Shown here piece after piece: positions 16,831 to 25,473 of a stretch of 35,446 nt of DNA (position 1 is its first letter; each line of letters starts with the position of its first letter). The stretch is from Bacteroidetes bacterium UBA4416 (GTDB lineage Bacteria > Bacteroidota > Bacteroidia > B-17B0 > Aurantibacillaceae): the NCBI GenBank assembly GCA_002390745.1, contig DGQK01000018.1, forward strand, positions 10,788-46,233. Direction: 5' to 3'. Under the pieces are notes generated by a model that had not been told where the DNA came from, ran no database searches, and saw nothing but the letters and a program-made list of their open reading frames with translations. The translations under genes were made by a program, and so were the position numbers.

Positions 16831-19545
16831 ATGAGATTTACTGTTTCTTTTATTTTTATGATGATCGCCTGCCTTGGTTTTTCCCAAAAAACCAAAGTAC
16901 AGGGTGTGATCAAAGATGCCATTACCAACGAGCCTATTGTAGGAGCCATTATCATTTATGGTGAAGGAAAAAATACATCGACAGATATCGACGGTGCCTT
17001 TTCTTTCAGTGTGGACTCGGGCAACTACCTGGTGAAAGCGTCTTACATTGGCTATAAAGGGATGGAAAGAAAGATCACCGCCAAAGGAAAGCCTGTTTTT
17101 GTGGATTTCACCTTGTCCACCAATGAACTTGCTGAGGTGGAAGTGACCACCGATATTGCGATTCAGCGTGAAACACCGGTAGCTTTCGCCAATATCGATA
17201 CCAAAAAAATCCAGGAAGACCTTGGTAGCAGGGATCTTCCATTGATCCTGAACTCGACGCCTGGCGTGTATGCAACAAGCCAGGGTGGGGGCGATGGTGA
17301 TGCGCGTGTCAGCATCAGGGGCTTTAACTCCCAGAATGTACTGGTATTGCTCGATGGGATTCCGATGAACGATATGGTGAACGGACGCGTGTTCTGGACC
17401 AACTGGTTTGGGTTGGACAACCTTTCGCGCGGCATGCAGGTACAGCGTGGCTTAGGTGCTACAAAGCTTGCTATTCCGTCGATTGGTGGTACTATTAATA
17501 TCTTAACGGCAGGGATTGATTCCAAAAGAGCGATCAGCGTAAAAAACGAGTACGGTAATAATAATAACTACAGGCTGGGATTGAGCTATTCGTCCGGAAG
17601 GATGAAAAACGGCTGGGCATTTAATTTTGCAGGGTCTTATAAGCGTAACGACGGCTGGTTCGATAATATGTCGAGCAGGATGTGGTTCTATTACGGTAAG
17701 GTTGAAAAAAAGATCGGCGCCCACCTCATCAGTTTTACCGCATTTGGCGCGCCTCAAACATCGGCACAGCGCGATTTCAGGGTTAACTACAACGTTTCGG
17801 CTTATAATAAAGAATTTGCCTATAACTTAGGAATCGACACCGTTGGAAAACGTGAGTACGGCTGGAGGTATAACCCAAGCTGGAACTACCTGGCACGTAC
17901 TAAAGATAATCCTCAAGCCGCCGCAGAAGTTTATAATACTTCCGTTAATAAGTTTCACAAGCCGGTTATTTCCCTCAAGGATTTTATAGCTGTCAATGAA
18001 AAACTGACGATTTCCACAATCGCTTATGCGTCGTTCGGCCGTGGTTACGGCACGCAGCTCGACGGTGGCAGCGCGGGAAATAACCTGATCCCGAAAACCG
18101 GCCAGCAAAATGTTCAGGGCATTTATGATGCCAATACATCGCCTACTCAAACGGTGGCCACGGGCGAGAACTTTTCTTCATCCTGGATCAGGGTCAATCA
18201 TAATGACCATGACTGGTATGGCGGACTTGCAACGGTTAACTATAAATTAAAACCAACCTGGACCCTTTCCGGAGGACTGGATGGCAGGCTTTATAAAGGA
18301 CGTGTGTACAGCACGTTCGGCGACCTGTTGGGCGGAGATCTGGTAAAAAATTTCAATCCTGACCAAAATAATGCTCCGGGATATAAATACGAAGGGGATA
18401 AATACGTACAAAATATTGAGAGGCGTGTTCGCTGGCTGGGTGGATTTGCCATGGCCGAGTATAAAAAAGACAAATGGTCGGGTTTCGTGAATTTAAGCTA
18501 TGCGACCAGTCTTTACAAACAGATTAATTACTTCCTGCCTAAGCAGTTGGTAAGAGGCAATGACAAGATCGATGTGCCGTACGGTACAACCGTTCAGTAT
18601 GATGGTAAGAGCTATGATAACAGCTCGCCAGAGCTGCAGTATAACCAGACAGGGTGGAAACAGCTTAACGGTTATACCGCAAAAGCCGGGGCCAACTACA
18701 ACCTGACCGAGCATATGAATGTGTTTGTGAATGTTGGTTACCTGAACAGGGTGCCATTCATTACCTATGTATACCGTACGGATAATAAAGAATTCGATAA
18801 GGTGAATAATGAGGAGATCAAATCGGTTGAGCTTGGGTACAGCTACAGCACTAAGTATTTCTCGGCCAATATCAATGGGTATTATACCTTATGGAATAAC
18901 AGGCCTACCACGGCTAACTTCACTATTAACGGAGAGTCTGTAAGCACAACAGCCACAGGCATGAATGCCAGGCACCAGGGTATTGAGTTTGACGGTATCT
19001 ATAAAATTAACCGGAAGCTGGTGCTTGAACTGATGGCTACAGTTGCCGACTGGGAGTGGAAATCTATTGCCACAGCCACAATTATGGACAACGACGGAAA
19101 TGTGATCAGCGTGCAGAAATTTGATCCTCGCGGCGTGAAGGTAGGGGATGCGGCACAAAATACAGCCGGTTTAAGCCTTCGCTATGAGCCGATCAAAAAA
19201 TTATACCTCAAGCCGCAATTCAATTACTTTGGAAAGAACTATGCCAACTTTAGCCCGGATGCCCTCGTGATTACCAACGCGGAAACCGGCTATGGCCCTA
19301 ATATCGGCCGTCAATCGTGGAGGATGCCGGATTATTACCTGATGGACTTTAGTGCTGGCTACAGCTTCCCGGTTAAAAAAGTAAACTTCGACATCAGGGC
19401 CTCGGTGATGAACGTCTTGAACCAGTTCTATATTTCTGATGCGCAGGATAACAATCTGAACACACAGAACTTTAATGCACCTTCTGCTACAGTAAATGTG
19501 GGTATGGGCCGCAGATGGCTTCTGACCCTGGTAGCAACTTTTTAA
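16831..19545 (+). CDS. TonB-dependent receptor with carboxypeptidase-like N-terminal domain
   Basis: 904-residue outer-membrane receptor. Signal peptide about 1-18. A CarboxypepD_reg-like beta domain spans residues 22-98 (VQGVIKDAITNEPIVGAIII; TDIDGAFSFSV). The plug domain covers about 108-220 (LPLILNSTPGVYATSQGGG; VSIRGFNSQNVLVLLDGIP; GGTINILT), and a 22-strand-type barrel ends RWLLTLVATF with the terminal Phe. The substrate is unknown. No SusD partner follows, so this is not a classical Sus polysaccharide pair. Instead it sits between an LTD-domain T9SS protein and a secreted endonuclease, which suggests uptake of a nucleic-acid breakdown product or metal/phosphate; this is inference only. 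Confidence 0.93.
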   Translation: MRFTVSFIFMMIACLGFSQKTKVQGVIKDAITNEPIVGAIIIYGEGKNTSTDIDGAFSFSVDSGNYLVKASYIGYKGMERKITAKGKPVFVDFTLSTNELAEVEVTTDIAIQRETPVAFANIDTKKIQEDLGSRDLPLILNSTPGVYATSQGGGDGDARVSIRGFNSQNVLVLLDGIPMNDMVNGRVFWTNWFGLDNLSRGMQVQRGLGATKLAIPSIGGTINILTAGIDSKRAISVKNEYGNNNNYRLGLSYSSGRMKNGWAFNFAGSYKRNDGWFDNMSSRMWFYYGKVEKKIGAHLISFTAFGAPQTSAQRDFRVNYNVSAYNKEFAYNLGIDTVGKREYGWRYNPSWNYLARTKDNPQAAAEVYNTSVNKFHKPVISLKDFIAVNEKLTISTIAYASFGRGYGTQLDGGSAGNNLIPKTGQQNVQGIYDANTSPTQTVATGENFSSSWIRVNHNDHDWYGGLATVNYKLKPTWTLSGGLDGRLYKGRVYSTFGDLLGGDLVKNFNPDQNNAPGYKYEGDKYVQNIERRVRWLGGFAMAEYKKDKWSGFVNLSYATSLYKQINYFLPKQLVRGNDKIDVPYGTTVQYDGKSYDNSSPELQYNQTGWKQLNGYTAKAGANYNLTEHMNVFVNVGYLNRVPFITYVYRTDNKEFDKVNNEEIKSVELGYSYSTKYFSANINGYYTLWNNRPTTANFTINGESVSTTATGMNARHQGIEFDGIYKINRKLVLELMATVADWEWKSIATATIMDNDGNVISVQKFDPRGVKVGDAAQNTAGLSLRYEPIKKLYLKPQFNYFGKNYANFSPDALVITNAETGYGPNIGRQSWRMPDYYLMDFSAGYSFPVKKVNFDIRASVMNVLNQFYISDAQDNNLNTQNFNAPSATVNVGMGRRWLLTLVATF

Positions 19546-19558
19546 ACAGCACAAACGG

Positions 19559-20002
19559 ATGAACAAACTAGCTATCGTGATTATGTTGTCAGCTTTCTGT
19601 ATCCAGAGCTGCAAAAAGGAAAACAAAATCAACAGGAACCTGGAAGGTACCTGGACAATCAAAGAGTATGCACTTAAAAATGGCCTCTATACCGATTTCT
19701 CCACAGAAACGAGGACCTTTCAGTTTTCAAAATACAAAAACGCCTATACCCGTTCCATGAAAGGGATTTATATGGTAACTTATACGGACCCCAGCAAAAA
19801 GCCGGTGATCGATACATTCGAGTACCAGCTGAAAGACCGGATGCTGGAAATTACTTCGGTACAAAACAGAAGGGTCAATGGTGTTTCACCGAATACAATC
19901 GGCTTTTTAAGGCGTCGTTTTTTGCTGAGCAACTCGGCAAGCAACACGTTTACACTCACCCGGATGGACAGCACCGGGTTATACATCAGAGCAACCAAAT
20001 AA
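19559..20002 (+). CDS. Small lipocalin-like lipoprotein
   Basis: 147-residue lipoprotein: lipobox IQSC with Cys18, followed by KKENKINRNLEGTWTIKEYAL. The opening 'L-G-T-W' after a short linker and the later beta-strands (FEYQLKDRMLEITSV; NTFTLTRMD) are typical of lipocalin-like/DUF5004-type lipoproteins of Bacteroidota. The function is unknown. It starts 13 nt after the TonB receptor stop and ends 18 nt before the endonuclease gene, so it belongs to the same transcript and may act as a surface or periplasmic accessory of the receptor. Confidence 0.78.
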   Translation: MNKLAIVIMLSAFCIQSCKKENKINRNLEGTWTIKEYALKNGLYTDFSTETRTFQFSKYKNAYTRSMKGIYMVTYTDPSKKPVIDTFEYQLKDRMLEITSVQNRRVNGVSPNTIGFLRRRFLLSNSASNTFTLTRMDSTGLYIRATK

Positions 20003-20020
20003 CAAATAAAAAAAGAACCA

Positions 20021-22369
20021 ATGAAAAAAGTTTATTCATTCATTTCGGCACTGGCGCTTACAATAGGCGCTTTTGCCCAGGCACCGGTTCCAACGTCGTA
20101 CGACTTTGAGAACGGAGGTACCTATCCTACAGGCTGGACGCTGAATCCTGCCGGAACAGGTACACAGTATTATACGTCGTCCAGTTCGTGCAACGGCTCG
20201 GCCTACTCTTTAAAAATTGACTTTGCAGGCGCTACCAACGGGGAAAACCTGGTGATCAATGTAAGCTCTCAGCCCGGGCCTGTTACATATAATATCAAAG
20301 GTGCAACCAGTGGATCTTCTGTTCTTTGGGATGGAACATTTGCCGTTCAGGAATCTGTTACCGGAGCCGCGGGAACTTACACAAACATCACGACTCATAC
20401 AGGGGCAGGTGCTATCAGCAACTCGGTATGTGTTACGTATACTGCTACGCCGGCTAACCCTGCGTCGAGGTATATTCGTTTTATTTACCTGAATAAAGTT
20501 TCAGGAAATGTGGCGCTTGACGATATCATGATCGCTACACCCAATGTTCCTGTAGGGATCCGTGTGAAACAAGGAACTAACCAAATCTCAAACGGCGGTT
20601 GGACAATGCCGGTGGGATCTCCTGTAGGGACGCCTCTTGCCTTACCGTTGACGGTTGAAAATATAGGAACAAGTGCAACCTTATCTGTAACGGCTGCTTC
20701 CGTTACAGGCGCTAATGCTTCTGAGTTTGTTGCGTCAACAAGCACTCCTTTTTCTGTCAATGCGGGCGGCAATACGACCTTCAACATCAACTTCACGCCA
20801 ACAGCTGCCGGAACACGTACTGCGAACCTGGTGTACACAACCAACGACCCTAATAACACAACCTTTACGGTGAACCTGTATGGTGTTGGTGGTAGCTTTG
20901 CAACGGCTCCCACAGCGCAGGCCACGTCTTTGACCTTTCCGACTGTAAAAACATTTAGTCTCAAAGGGCAGTTCACTACCGCCACTCCGGCAGTAGATGC
21001 CCTGGGTGGTTACCTGATCCTGAGAAAGAACGGTGGCGCGGTAACGGATGTGCCTGTTAATGGCAATACTTACCAGCGCGGCCAATACATTGGCGGAAGC
21101 CAGGTGGTATATGCCGGTCCGATCTCCACGTCTACAGGAAGCTTTTCTCCTTCTTTTATCAGGGCGAGCATGACCTACGGATTTGCAATCTTTACTTACA
21201 ACGGAAGCGGATCTTATACCAGCTATAACACAACGGCGCCGTTGTCTCAAACGGTGGCTACACCGTTCAGCATGCAATCGCCTACTGAGTATAGCACCAT
21301 CAGCACCAGCTCTTCCAGCTTTTTAACCAACCTGAGCGCCTTAATCAACCCTCACACTTCAACGTTCTACAGCAACTACACGCCCACGATGATCGACCAG
21401 TTCGAAACACGTGACACGCTCATCACTTCTCCGGTACTGTTTACCAAAGCAGTAACCTGTTCATACAGCGGGTTAAACAGGCCATACAACGACCCATTCG
21501 ATTATACAGGCCTCGACTGGAGCCGTGAGCATACGTATTGCCACTCCTGGATGCCGACATACCCTGCCGATAATCCTGAAAAACCTGAATACAATGACCA
21601 GCACCATTTGTATCCGGTGAAACAAACCAATGTGAATTCACAAAGAAGCAACTACCCTTTAGGAGAAGTTGTCAATCAAACGGCCTCTTTCATGAATTGC
21701 AAAGCCGGAACCAATGCTGCCGGAAAACAAGTGTTTGAGCCAAGGAACGAGCACAAAGGAAACGCTGCCCGTGCCATCTTTTACATGGCTACCTGCTACA
21801 ACGGAATTAGCGGTAATAACTGGAAGCTGAAAGATACCATTGATAATACCGGTCCTACCCTTATTTTATACGGACAAGATCAGAATGTGCTGAAAAAATG
21901 GCATTTCCAGGACCCGCCTGATTCTTACGAGCGTTCCCGTAACGACTTTGTGGAATCTATCCAGGGCAACCGTAACCCTTTCATCGACAGCGTGCGCTAT
22001 GCCTGCTATATCGACTTCAAAAAAATGACTTACATCGCAAACCCGACTTATACAACAGGTATCGGCACTCCTTGCTACGTAGCTACCTCAGTTGGTATCA
22101 ACGAAAGCACCCCTCAAAACTTTGAGTACGTATTAGCTCCGAATCCTACAACGGGCGATTTCAAGCTGATGATCGAGTCAAACGTGACTGAAAAATTTGA
22201 TATGTACATCACCGATATTACCGGAAGAGTGGTACACAGTGAAAAACTGGATATTACCAATGGTTTCAACAATCTGTCTTTTACAGGCCTGAACCTGAAA
22301 GGCGGTGTGTATTTTGTAAACCTGAACTTGAAAGATCAGAAGAGCACACGCAAGCTGATTATTCAATAA
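20021..22369 (+). CDS. Secreted endonuclease I with HYDIN-like domain and T9SS sorting domain
   Basis: 782 residues, modular. Signal peptide 1-19 (...TIGAFAQ). A beta-sandwich spans about 22-172. A choice-of-anchor D/HYDIN-like Ig domain covers about 185-290 (LTVENIGTSATLSV; NINFTPTAAGTRTANLVYTT). Another beta domain follows, then an endonuclease I domain at about 430-675. The nuclease shows LDWSREHTYCHSWMP, YNDQHHLYPVKQTNVNSQRS, NEHKGNAARAIFYMATCY and QGNRNPFIDSV, matching the His-metal type active site of EndA/Vvn nucleases, which cut DNA and RNA without sequence preference. The last 85 residues are a T9SS type A domain (APNPTTGDFKL ... LKGGVYFVNL ... RKLIIQ). It should degrade extracellular nucleic acid at or outside the cell surface. 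Confidence 0.93.
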   Translation: MKKVYSFISALALTIGAFAQAPVPTSYDFENGGTYPTGWTLNPAGTGTQYYTSSSSCNGSAYSLKIDFAGATNGENLVINVSSQPGPVTYNIKGATSGSSVLWDGTFAVQESVTGAAGTYTNITTHTGAGAISNSVCVTYTATPANPASRYIRFIYLNKVSGNVALDDIMIATPNVPVGIRVKQGTNQISNGGWTMPVGSPVGTPLALPLTVENIGTSATLSVTAASVTGANASEFVASTSTPFSVNAGGNTTFNINFTPTAAGTRTANLVYTTNDPNNTTFTVNLYGVGGSFATAPTAQATSLTFPTVKTFSLKGQFTTATPAVDALGGYLILRKNGGAVTDVPVNGNTYQRGQYIGGSQVVYAGPISTSTGSFSPSFIRASMTYGFAIFTYNGSGSYTSYNTTAPLSQTVATPFSMQSPTEYSTISTSSSSFLTNLSALINPHTSTFYSNYTPTMIDQFETRDTLITSPVLFTKAVTCSYSGLNRPYNDPFDYTGLDWSREHTYCHSWMPTYPADNPEKPEYNDQHHLYPVKQTNVNSQRSNYPLGEVVNQTASFMNCKAGTNAAGKQVFEPRNEHKGNAARAIFYMATCYNGISGNNWKLKDTIDNTGPTLILYGQDQNVLKKWHFQDPPDSYERSRNDFVESIQGNRNPFIDSVRYACYIDFKKMTYIANPTYTTGIGTPCYVATSVGINESTPQNFEYVLAPNPTTGDFKLMIESNVTEKFDMYITDITGRVVHSEKLDITNGFNNLSFTGLNLKGGVYFVNLNLKDQKSTRKLIIQ

Positions 22370-22389
22370 CGGTTTTTTCTTCCCATTCT

Positions 22390-22426
22390 AAAAATCCTCC
22401 TACAATCTATTGTGGGAGGATTTTTT
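22390..22426 (+). terminator. Terminator of the nuclease locus
   Basis: A 13-14 bp stem (AAATCCTCCTACA / TGTGGGAGGATTT, with one G-U) and a short loop, followed by a T-run, 20 nt past the endonuclease stop. Confidence 0.9.
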
Positions 22427-22440
22427 CGTATAATATGCTC

Positions 22441-22448
22441 TACCTTTG
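22441..22448 (+). promoter_or_regulatory. Candidate -7 element for the micro-peptide/membrane-protein pair
   Basis: TACCTTTG fits TAnnTTTG. The -33 position lies in the T-run of the preceding terminator and has no clear TTG. It implies a leader of about 58 nt to the ATG at 22513. Confidence 0.4.
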
Positions 22449-22512
22449 CTGCACTACCAGGAGCCTGTTCTGAAATTTTTTTCTTTATTGTTTTATTAGG
22501 CCTGCATAAATT

Positions 22513-22575
22513 ATGAGTATTCTTTCGATCATTTTGTGGACCTTGGTTATAATTGGTGTTATTACTGCGTCATGA
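22513..22575 (+). CDS. Possible 20-residue hydrophobic micro-peptide
   Basis: An ATG-initiated frame encodes MSILSIILWTLVIIGVITAS, a single predicted membrane helix with almost no charged residues. Its TGA stop overlaps the ATG of the next gene in the arrangement ATGA. That overlap is the classic arrangement for translational coupling, so it could be a leader peptide, a membrane micro-protein, or simply chance in AT-rich DNA. It is too short for standard gene calling. Confidence 0.4.
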   Translation: MSILSIILWTLVIIGVITAS

Positions 22576-22874
22576 TTTATTTCTTTTTTAAAATATTCAA
22601 AAAATTAAACCTGAACCAACCTGACAAAATCCTATTTGAAAGGTCTAATTCTTTGTATGTTTATTTTATGTTGTTGATAATTCAGTGTTTATTTTTACTT
22701 TCTTATAAAGTCTTTTTTTCTAAATATACAGATTTGGAATATTTGGATCTAATGTACATATTCGCGGTTGTGTGTGTGCTGCTTTATATTTATGAAGATT
22801 CTTTAAAAAAAAGGCAACAGCAGAAATACAGGAATGTATTGAAAAGGTATATTTCAGATAGTGAAAAAAAATAA
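22572..22874 (+). CDS. Small hypothetical membrane protein
   Basis: 100-residue protein from ATG 22572 (MIYFFFKIFKKLNLNQPDK). Two hydrophobic segments are visible, about residues 32-48 (YFMLLIIQCLFLLSYKVFF) and 60-76 (MYIFAVVCVLLYIY), then a basic, Gln/Lys-rich tail. I do not recognise a family. The DNA is clearly more AT-rich than its neighbours, with many T-runs, so it may be acquired or fast-evolving. An alternative GTG start at 22536 gives 112 residues but a less plausible N-terminus. It is expressed alone or with the micro-peptide upstream. Confidence 0.6.
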   Translation: MIYFFFKIFKKLNLNQPDKILFERSNSLYVYFMLLIIQCLFLLSYKVFFSKYTDLEYLDLMYIFAVVCVLLYIYEDSLKKRQQQKYRNVLKRYISDSEKK

Positions 22875-22876
22875 CC

Positions 22877-22906
22877 GGGCAAGACAGAGTACTTTTGCCC
22901 TCTGTC
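22877..22906 (+). terminator. Overlapping alternative hairpins downstream of the small membrane protein
   Basis: Two perfect pairings interleave: GGGCAA (22877-22882) with TTGCCC (22895-22900), and GACAGA (22883-22888) with TCTGTC (22901-22906). They cannot form together as there is no linker. Either may act as a weak terminator or 3'-end stabiliser, but there is no T-run. Confidence 0.45.
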
Positions 22907-22966
22907 GCGGATTTGTCCTGGCGTTTGCTTTCATGGCTATGCTTGACTAAATAGCACTGGATTTTT

Positions 22967-22996
22967 TTGTTTGGCATTCTAAAAACCCTATATTTG
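22967..22996 (+). promoter_or_regulatory. Distal promoter for the second TonB receptor gene
   Basis: TTG (22967-22969), exactly 19 nt, then TATATTTG (22989-22996): a consensus Bacteroidota promoter. It would give a leader of about 125 nt. Confidence 0.7.
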
Positions 22997-23000
22997 ATTC

Positions 23001-23060
23001 CTGCGCCCCTCCATGTTCCTCCCCGGAAACGCCCTTGCGGAATGGAGTTGCCTTCCCGGT
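23001..23060 (+). promoter_or_regulatory. GC-rich, possibly structured leader upstream of TonB receptor
   Basis: Within the leader CTCCAT (23009-23014) can pair with ATGGAG (23042-23047), enclosing two small hairpins, TTCC/GGAA (23016-23028) and CGC/GCG (23030-23039), a three-way-junction shape. Stems are short. I searched by eye for a B12 box and saw none. Confidence 0.35.
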
Positions 23061-23101
23061 TTATCCTGAAAAAATACCTTTTTTAACTCGCATAAATCGT
23101 T

Positions 23102-23109
23102 AAATTTGC
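23102..23109 (+). promoter_or_regulatory. Proximal -7 element for the second TonB receptor gene
   Basis: TAAATTTG matches TAnnTTTG, with TTT at the -33 spacing of 19 nt. It would give a short leader of about 15 nt and bypass the GC-rich segment. Confidence 0.5.
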
Positions 23110-23128
23110 TCCCTATCAAAAAAATAAC

Positions 23129-25468
23129 ATGATTCGTTCCATTCTTACCTTCTGTTTACTGTTGGCTGTCGGCACAGGCTTTGCCCAATACGGCACCATT
23201 CGCGGTTTCGTGTATAATAAAGCCAATGGTGAACCGGTTCCTTTTTCCAATATCTACCTCAAAGGCACTACCACCGGCGCCTCTTCGGATCCCAACGGCT
23301 TCTTCTCCATCAATAAGGTGAAGCCGGGCACCTATACCTTGCTGGTGACCAACCTCGAGTTCGATACCATCTCCGAAACCATTACCATCAAGGCGGAACA
23401 GATCATCAATAAGAAATTCTTCTCCACTAAAGGCGGCGTGGTCCTCAATACCGTGGAAGTAACAGCAGCGCAAAGCGAAAAGATCGAGAACCCCAATGTG
23501 GCGGTGCAAACCATCGACCCGGTGGCCATCAACAAGCTGCCGAGCGTGGGCGAGCCCGATCTGGCCCAGTACCTGCAGGTATTGCCGGGTGTGGTGTTCA
23601 CCGGCGACCAGGGCGGACAGCTATACATCCGCGGGGGCTTGCCGATTCAGAACAAGGTATTGCTCGACGGGATGGTGATCTATAACCCGTTTCACTCCAT
23701 CGGCTTATTCTCGGTGTTTGATAACGACATCATGCGCAGCGCAGATGTGTACAGTGCGGGCTTTGGCGCCGAATACGGCGGACGTACCTCTGCCATTATG
23801 GACATTACCACCCGCGACGGGAACAAGAAACGCCTCTCCGGAAAAGTATCGGCCTCTACCTTTGGAGCTAAAGCCACGCTGGAAGGGCCGCTCAAAAAAC
23901 TGAAGGAAGACGGTAAAGGAAGCGCTTCGTTCCTGTTTTCGGGCAAGACTTCCTACCTGCCGCAAACTTCCAAAGTACTGTATCCTTATGCCAATAAAGA
24001 TGGTTTACCCTTCTATTATACGGATCTCTACGGTAAAATATCCATCAATGCCAACAACGGCAGCAAGGTAAACCTGTTCGGCTATAACTTCAACGACAAG
24101 GTCGTCTATAAGGACCTGGCCAAATTCAACTGGACCTCTTTTGGTGGCGGCAGTAACTTCATCCTCATCCCGCAAAGCTCTACCTTACTGATTGAGGGTA
24201 ACTTTGCTTACTCGCAATACAAGATCAATTACGTAGGCGCCGTGCCCGAAGACAATAAGTCAAGTACCGTAGGAGGCTTCAACGGCGGCTTCAACTTCCT
24301 GAAATACTTTGGCCGCGATGAGCTGAAATACGGCTTTGAGCTGGTGGGAACGAATACGGATTACGCCATTCAAACGCCTTTGCTGACGAAGCAGGTGTCT
24401 TACCAGAAAAACTCCATCGAGCTGGCAGGGCATGTGAAATACCGCTACCTGACCCGTCGCAAGTACCTGGTGCTGGAGCCAAGCTTCCGCCTGCAATACT
24501 ATGCGACCTTCAACAATTTATCGCCTGAGCCGCGCATACAGGGCAAAGTCAACATTACCCGCAAATTCCGTTTCAAATTCGCCGCCGGCTTATACAGCCA
24601 GAGCCTCATGAGCGCCAGCTCCGACAGGGATGTGGTAAACCTCTTCTACGGCTTCATCAACGGGCCGGAGAACCTGCCTGCTACGTACAAGGATAAAGAC
24701 AATAAGCTGGTCGACACCAAAGGCGTCATTCAGAAAGCGCAGCACTACGTAGGCGGCTTCGAGATCGACGTGATGAAATACTTCGAATTCCAGGTAGAGG
24801 CTTACCGCAAGTACTTTACACAAATGGCCAGCGTGAACCGCGACAAGATGTTTGAGGACACGCCGGAGAACCAATCGAAGCCGGAAGCCAACCGCAAGGA
24901 CTTTATCATGGAGCAGGGGATTGTGAACGGCCTCGACTTTACCGGCAAATTTGAAAGAAAGCGCTTTTACTTCTGGGCGGTGTATTCTCTCACCTTCAAC
25001 AAGCGCTATACCGGCAATACAGCTTCCGGAGATGTGTTTGAGTATGCGCCGCTGTACGACAGAAGGCACAACGTGAACCTCGTGAGTACATACACGTTTG
25101 GCAAAAAACGCAACCTCGACCTCAGCGTGCGTTGGAACTTCGGTTCAGGCTTCCCGTTCACACCTACAGCCGGCTACTATCCGCAGGTGGATTTCGGCAA
25201 CAACTTCAACGCGCCTTATGCAACATCCAATGCCAACCTGGGCTATGTGCCGGGCGACTATAACTCACGCCGCCTGCCGGATTACCACCGCCTCGACATC
25301 AGCATCAAATGGCTCTACAATACCAGCGAGCATACCCGCCTGGAAGTGACGGCAGGTGCCACCAATGCTTACAACCGCGAGAATATTTTTTACTACGACA
25401 GGATCAAGAACAAGCGTGTAAACCAGCTGCCGATCCTGCCTAACGTGAATATCAGCTTCAAATTCTAA
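23129..25468 (+). CDS. TonB-dependent receptor with carboxypeptidase-like N-terminal domain
   Basis: 779-residue outer-membrane receptor. Signal peptide 1-19 (...LLLAVGTGFAQ). A CarboxypepD_reg-like domain spans about 22-105 (IRGFVYNKANGEPVPFSNIYL; DPNGFFSINKVKPGTYTL). The plug covers about 125-225 (LAQYLQVLPGVVFTGDQGGQ; LYIRGGLPIQNKVLLDGMV; FGAEYGGRTSAIMDI), and the barrel ends PNVNISFKF. Its stop codon is 5 nt from the TTG start of the cobalamin adenosyltransferase gene, so the pair is co-expressed. A corrinoid substrate is possible from that link but not shown; no cobalamin riboswitch was seen and plug-first TonB-box residues do not settle it. Confidence 0.93.
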   Translation: MIRSILTFCLLLAVGTGFAQYGTIRGFVYNKANGEPVPFSNIYLKGTTTGASSDPNGFFSINKVKPGTYTLLVTNLEFDTISETITIKAEQIINKKFFSTKGGVVLNTVEVTAAQSEKIENPNVAVQTIDPVAINKLPSVGEPDLAQYLQVLPGVVFTGDQGGQLYIRGGLPIQNKVLLDGMVIYNPFHSIGLFSVFDNDIMRSADVYSAGFGAEYGGRTSAIMDITTRDGNKKRLSGKVSASTFGAKATLEGPLKKLKEDGKGSASFLFSGKTSYLPQTSKVLYPYANKDGLPFYYTDLYGKISINANNGSKVNLFGYNFNDKVVYKDLAKFNWTSFGGGSNFILIPQSSTLLIEGNFAYSQYKINYVGAVPEDNKSSTVGGFNGGFNFLKYFGRDELKYGFELVGTNTDYAIQTPLLTKQVSYQKNSIELAGHVKYRYLTRRKYLVLEPSFRLQYYATFNNLSPEPRIQGKVNITRKFRFKFAAGLYSQSLMSASSDRDVVNLFYGFINGPENLPATYKDKDNKLVDTKGVIQKAQHYVGGFEIDVMKYFEFQVEAYRKYFTQMASVNRDKMFEDTPENQSKPEANRKDFIMEQGIVNGLDFTGKFERKRFYFWAVYSLTFNKRYTGNTASGDVFEYAPLYDRRHNVNLVSTYTFGKKRNLDLSVRWNFGSGFPFTPTAGYYPQVDFGNNFNAPYATSNANLGYVPGDYNSRRLPDYHRLDISIKWLYNTSEHTRLEVTAGATNAYNRENIFYYDRIKNKRVNQLPILPNVNISFKF

Positions 25469-25473
25469 GACCA

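Noticed and set aside
22877..22906. H-type pseudoknot
   Set aside because: The pairing order a-b-a'-b' fits, but both loops that must cross the stems are zero nt long, so the two stems cannot form together.
22997..23128. Possible cobalamin riboswitch upstream of the TonB receptor next to the adenosyltransferase
   Set aside because: I looked for the B12 box and for GCCACTG-like segments and found none; only an unrelated, short-stemmed structure is visible.
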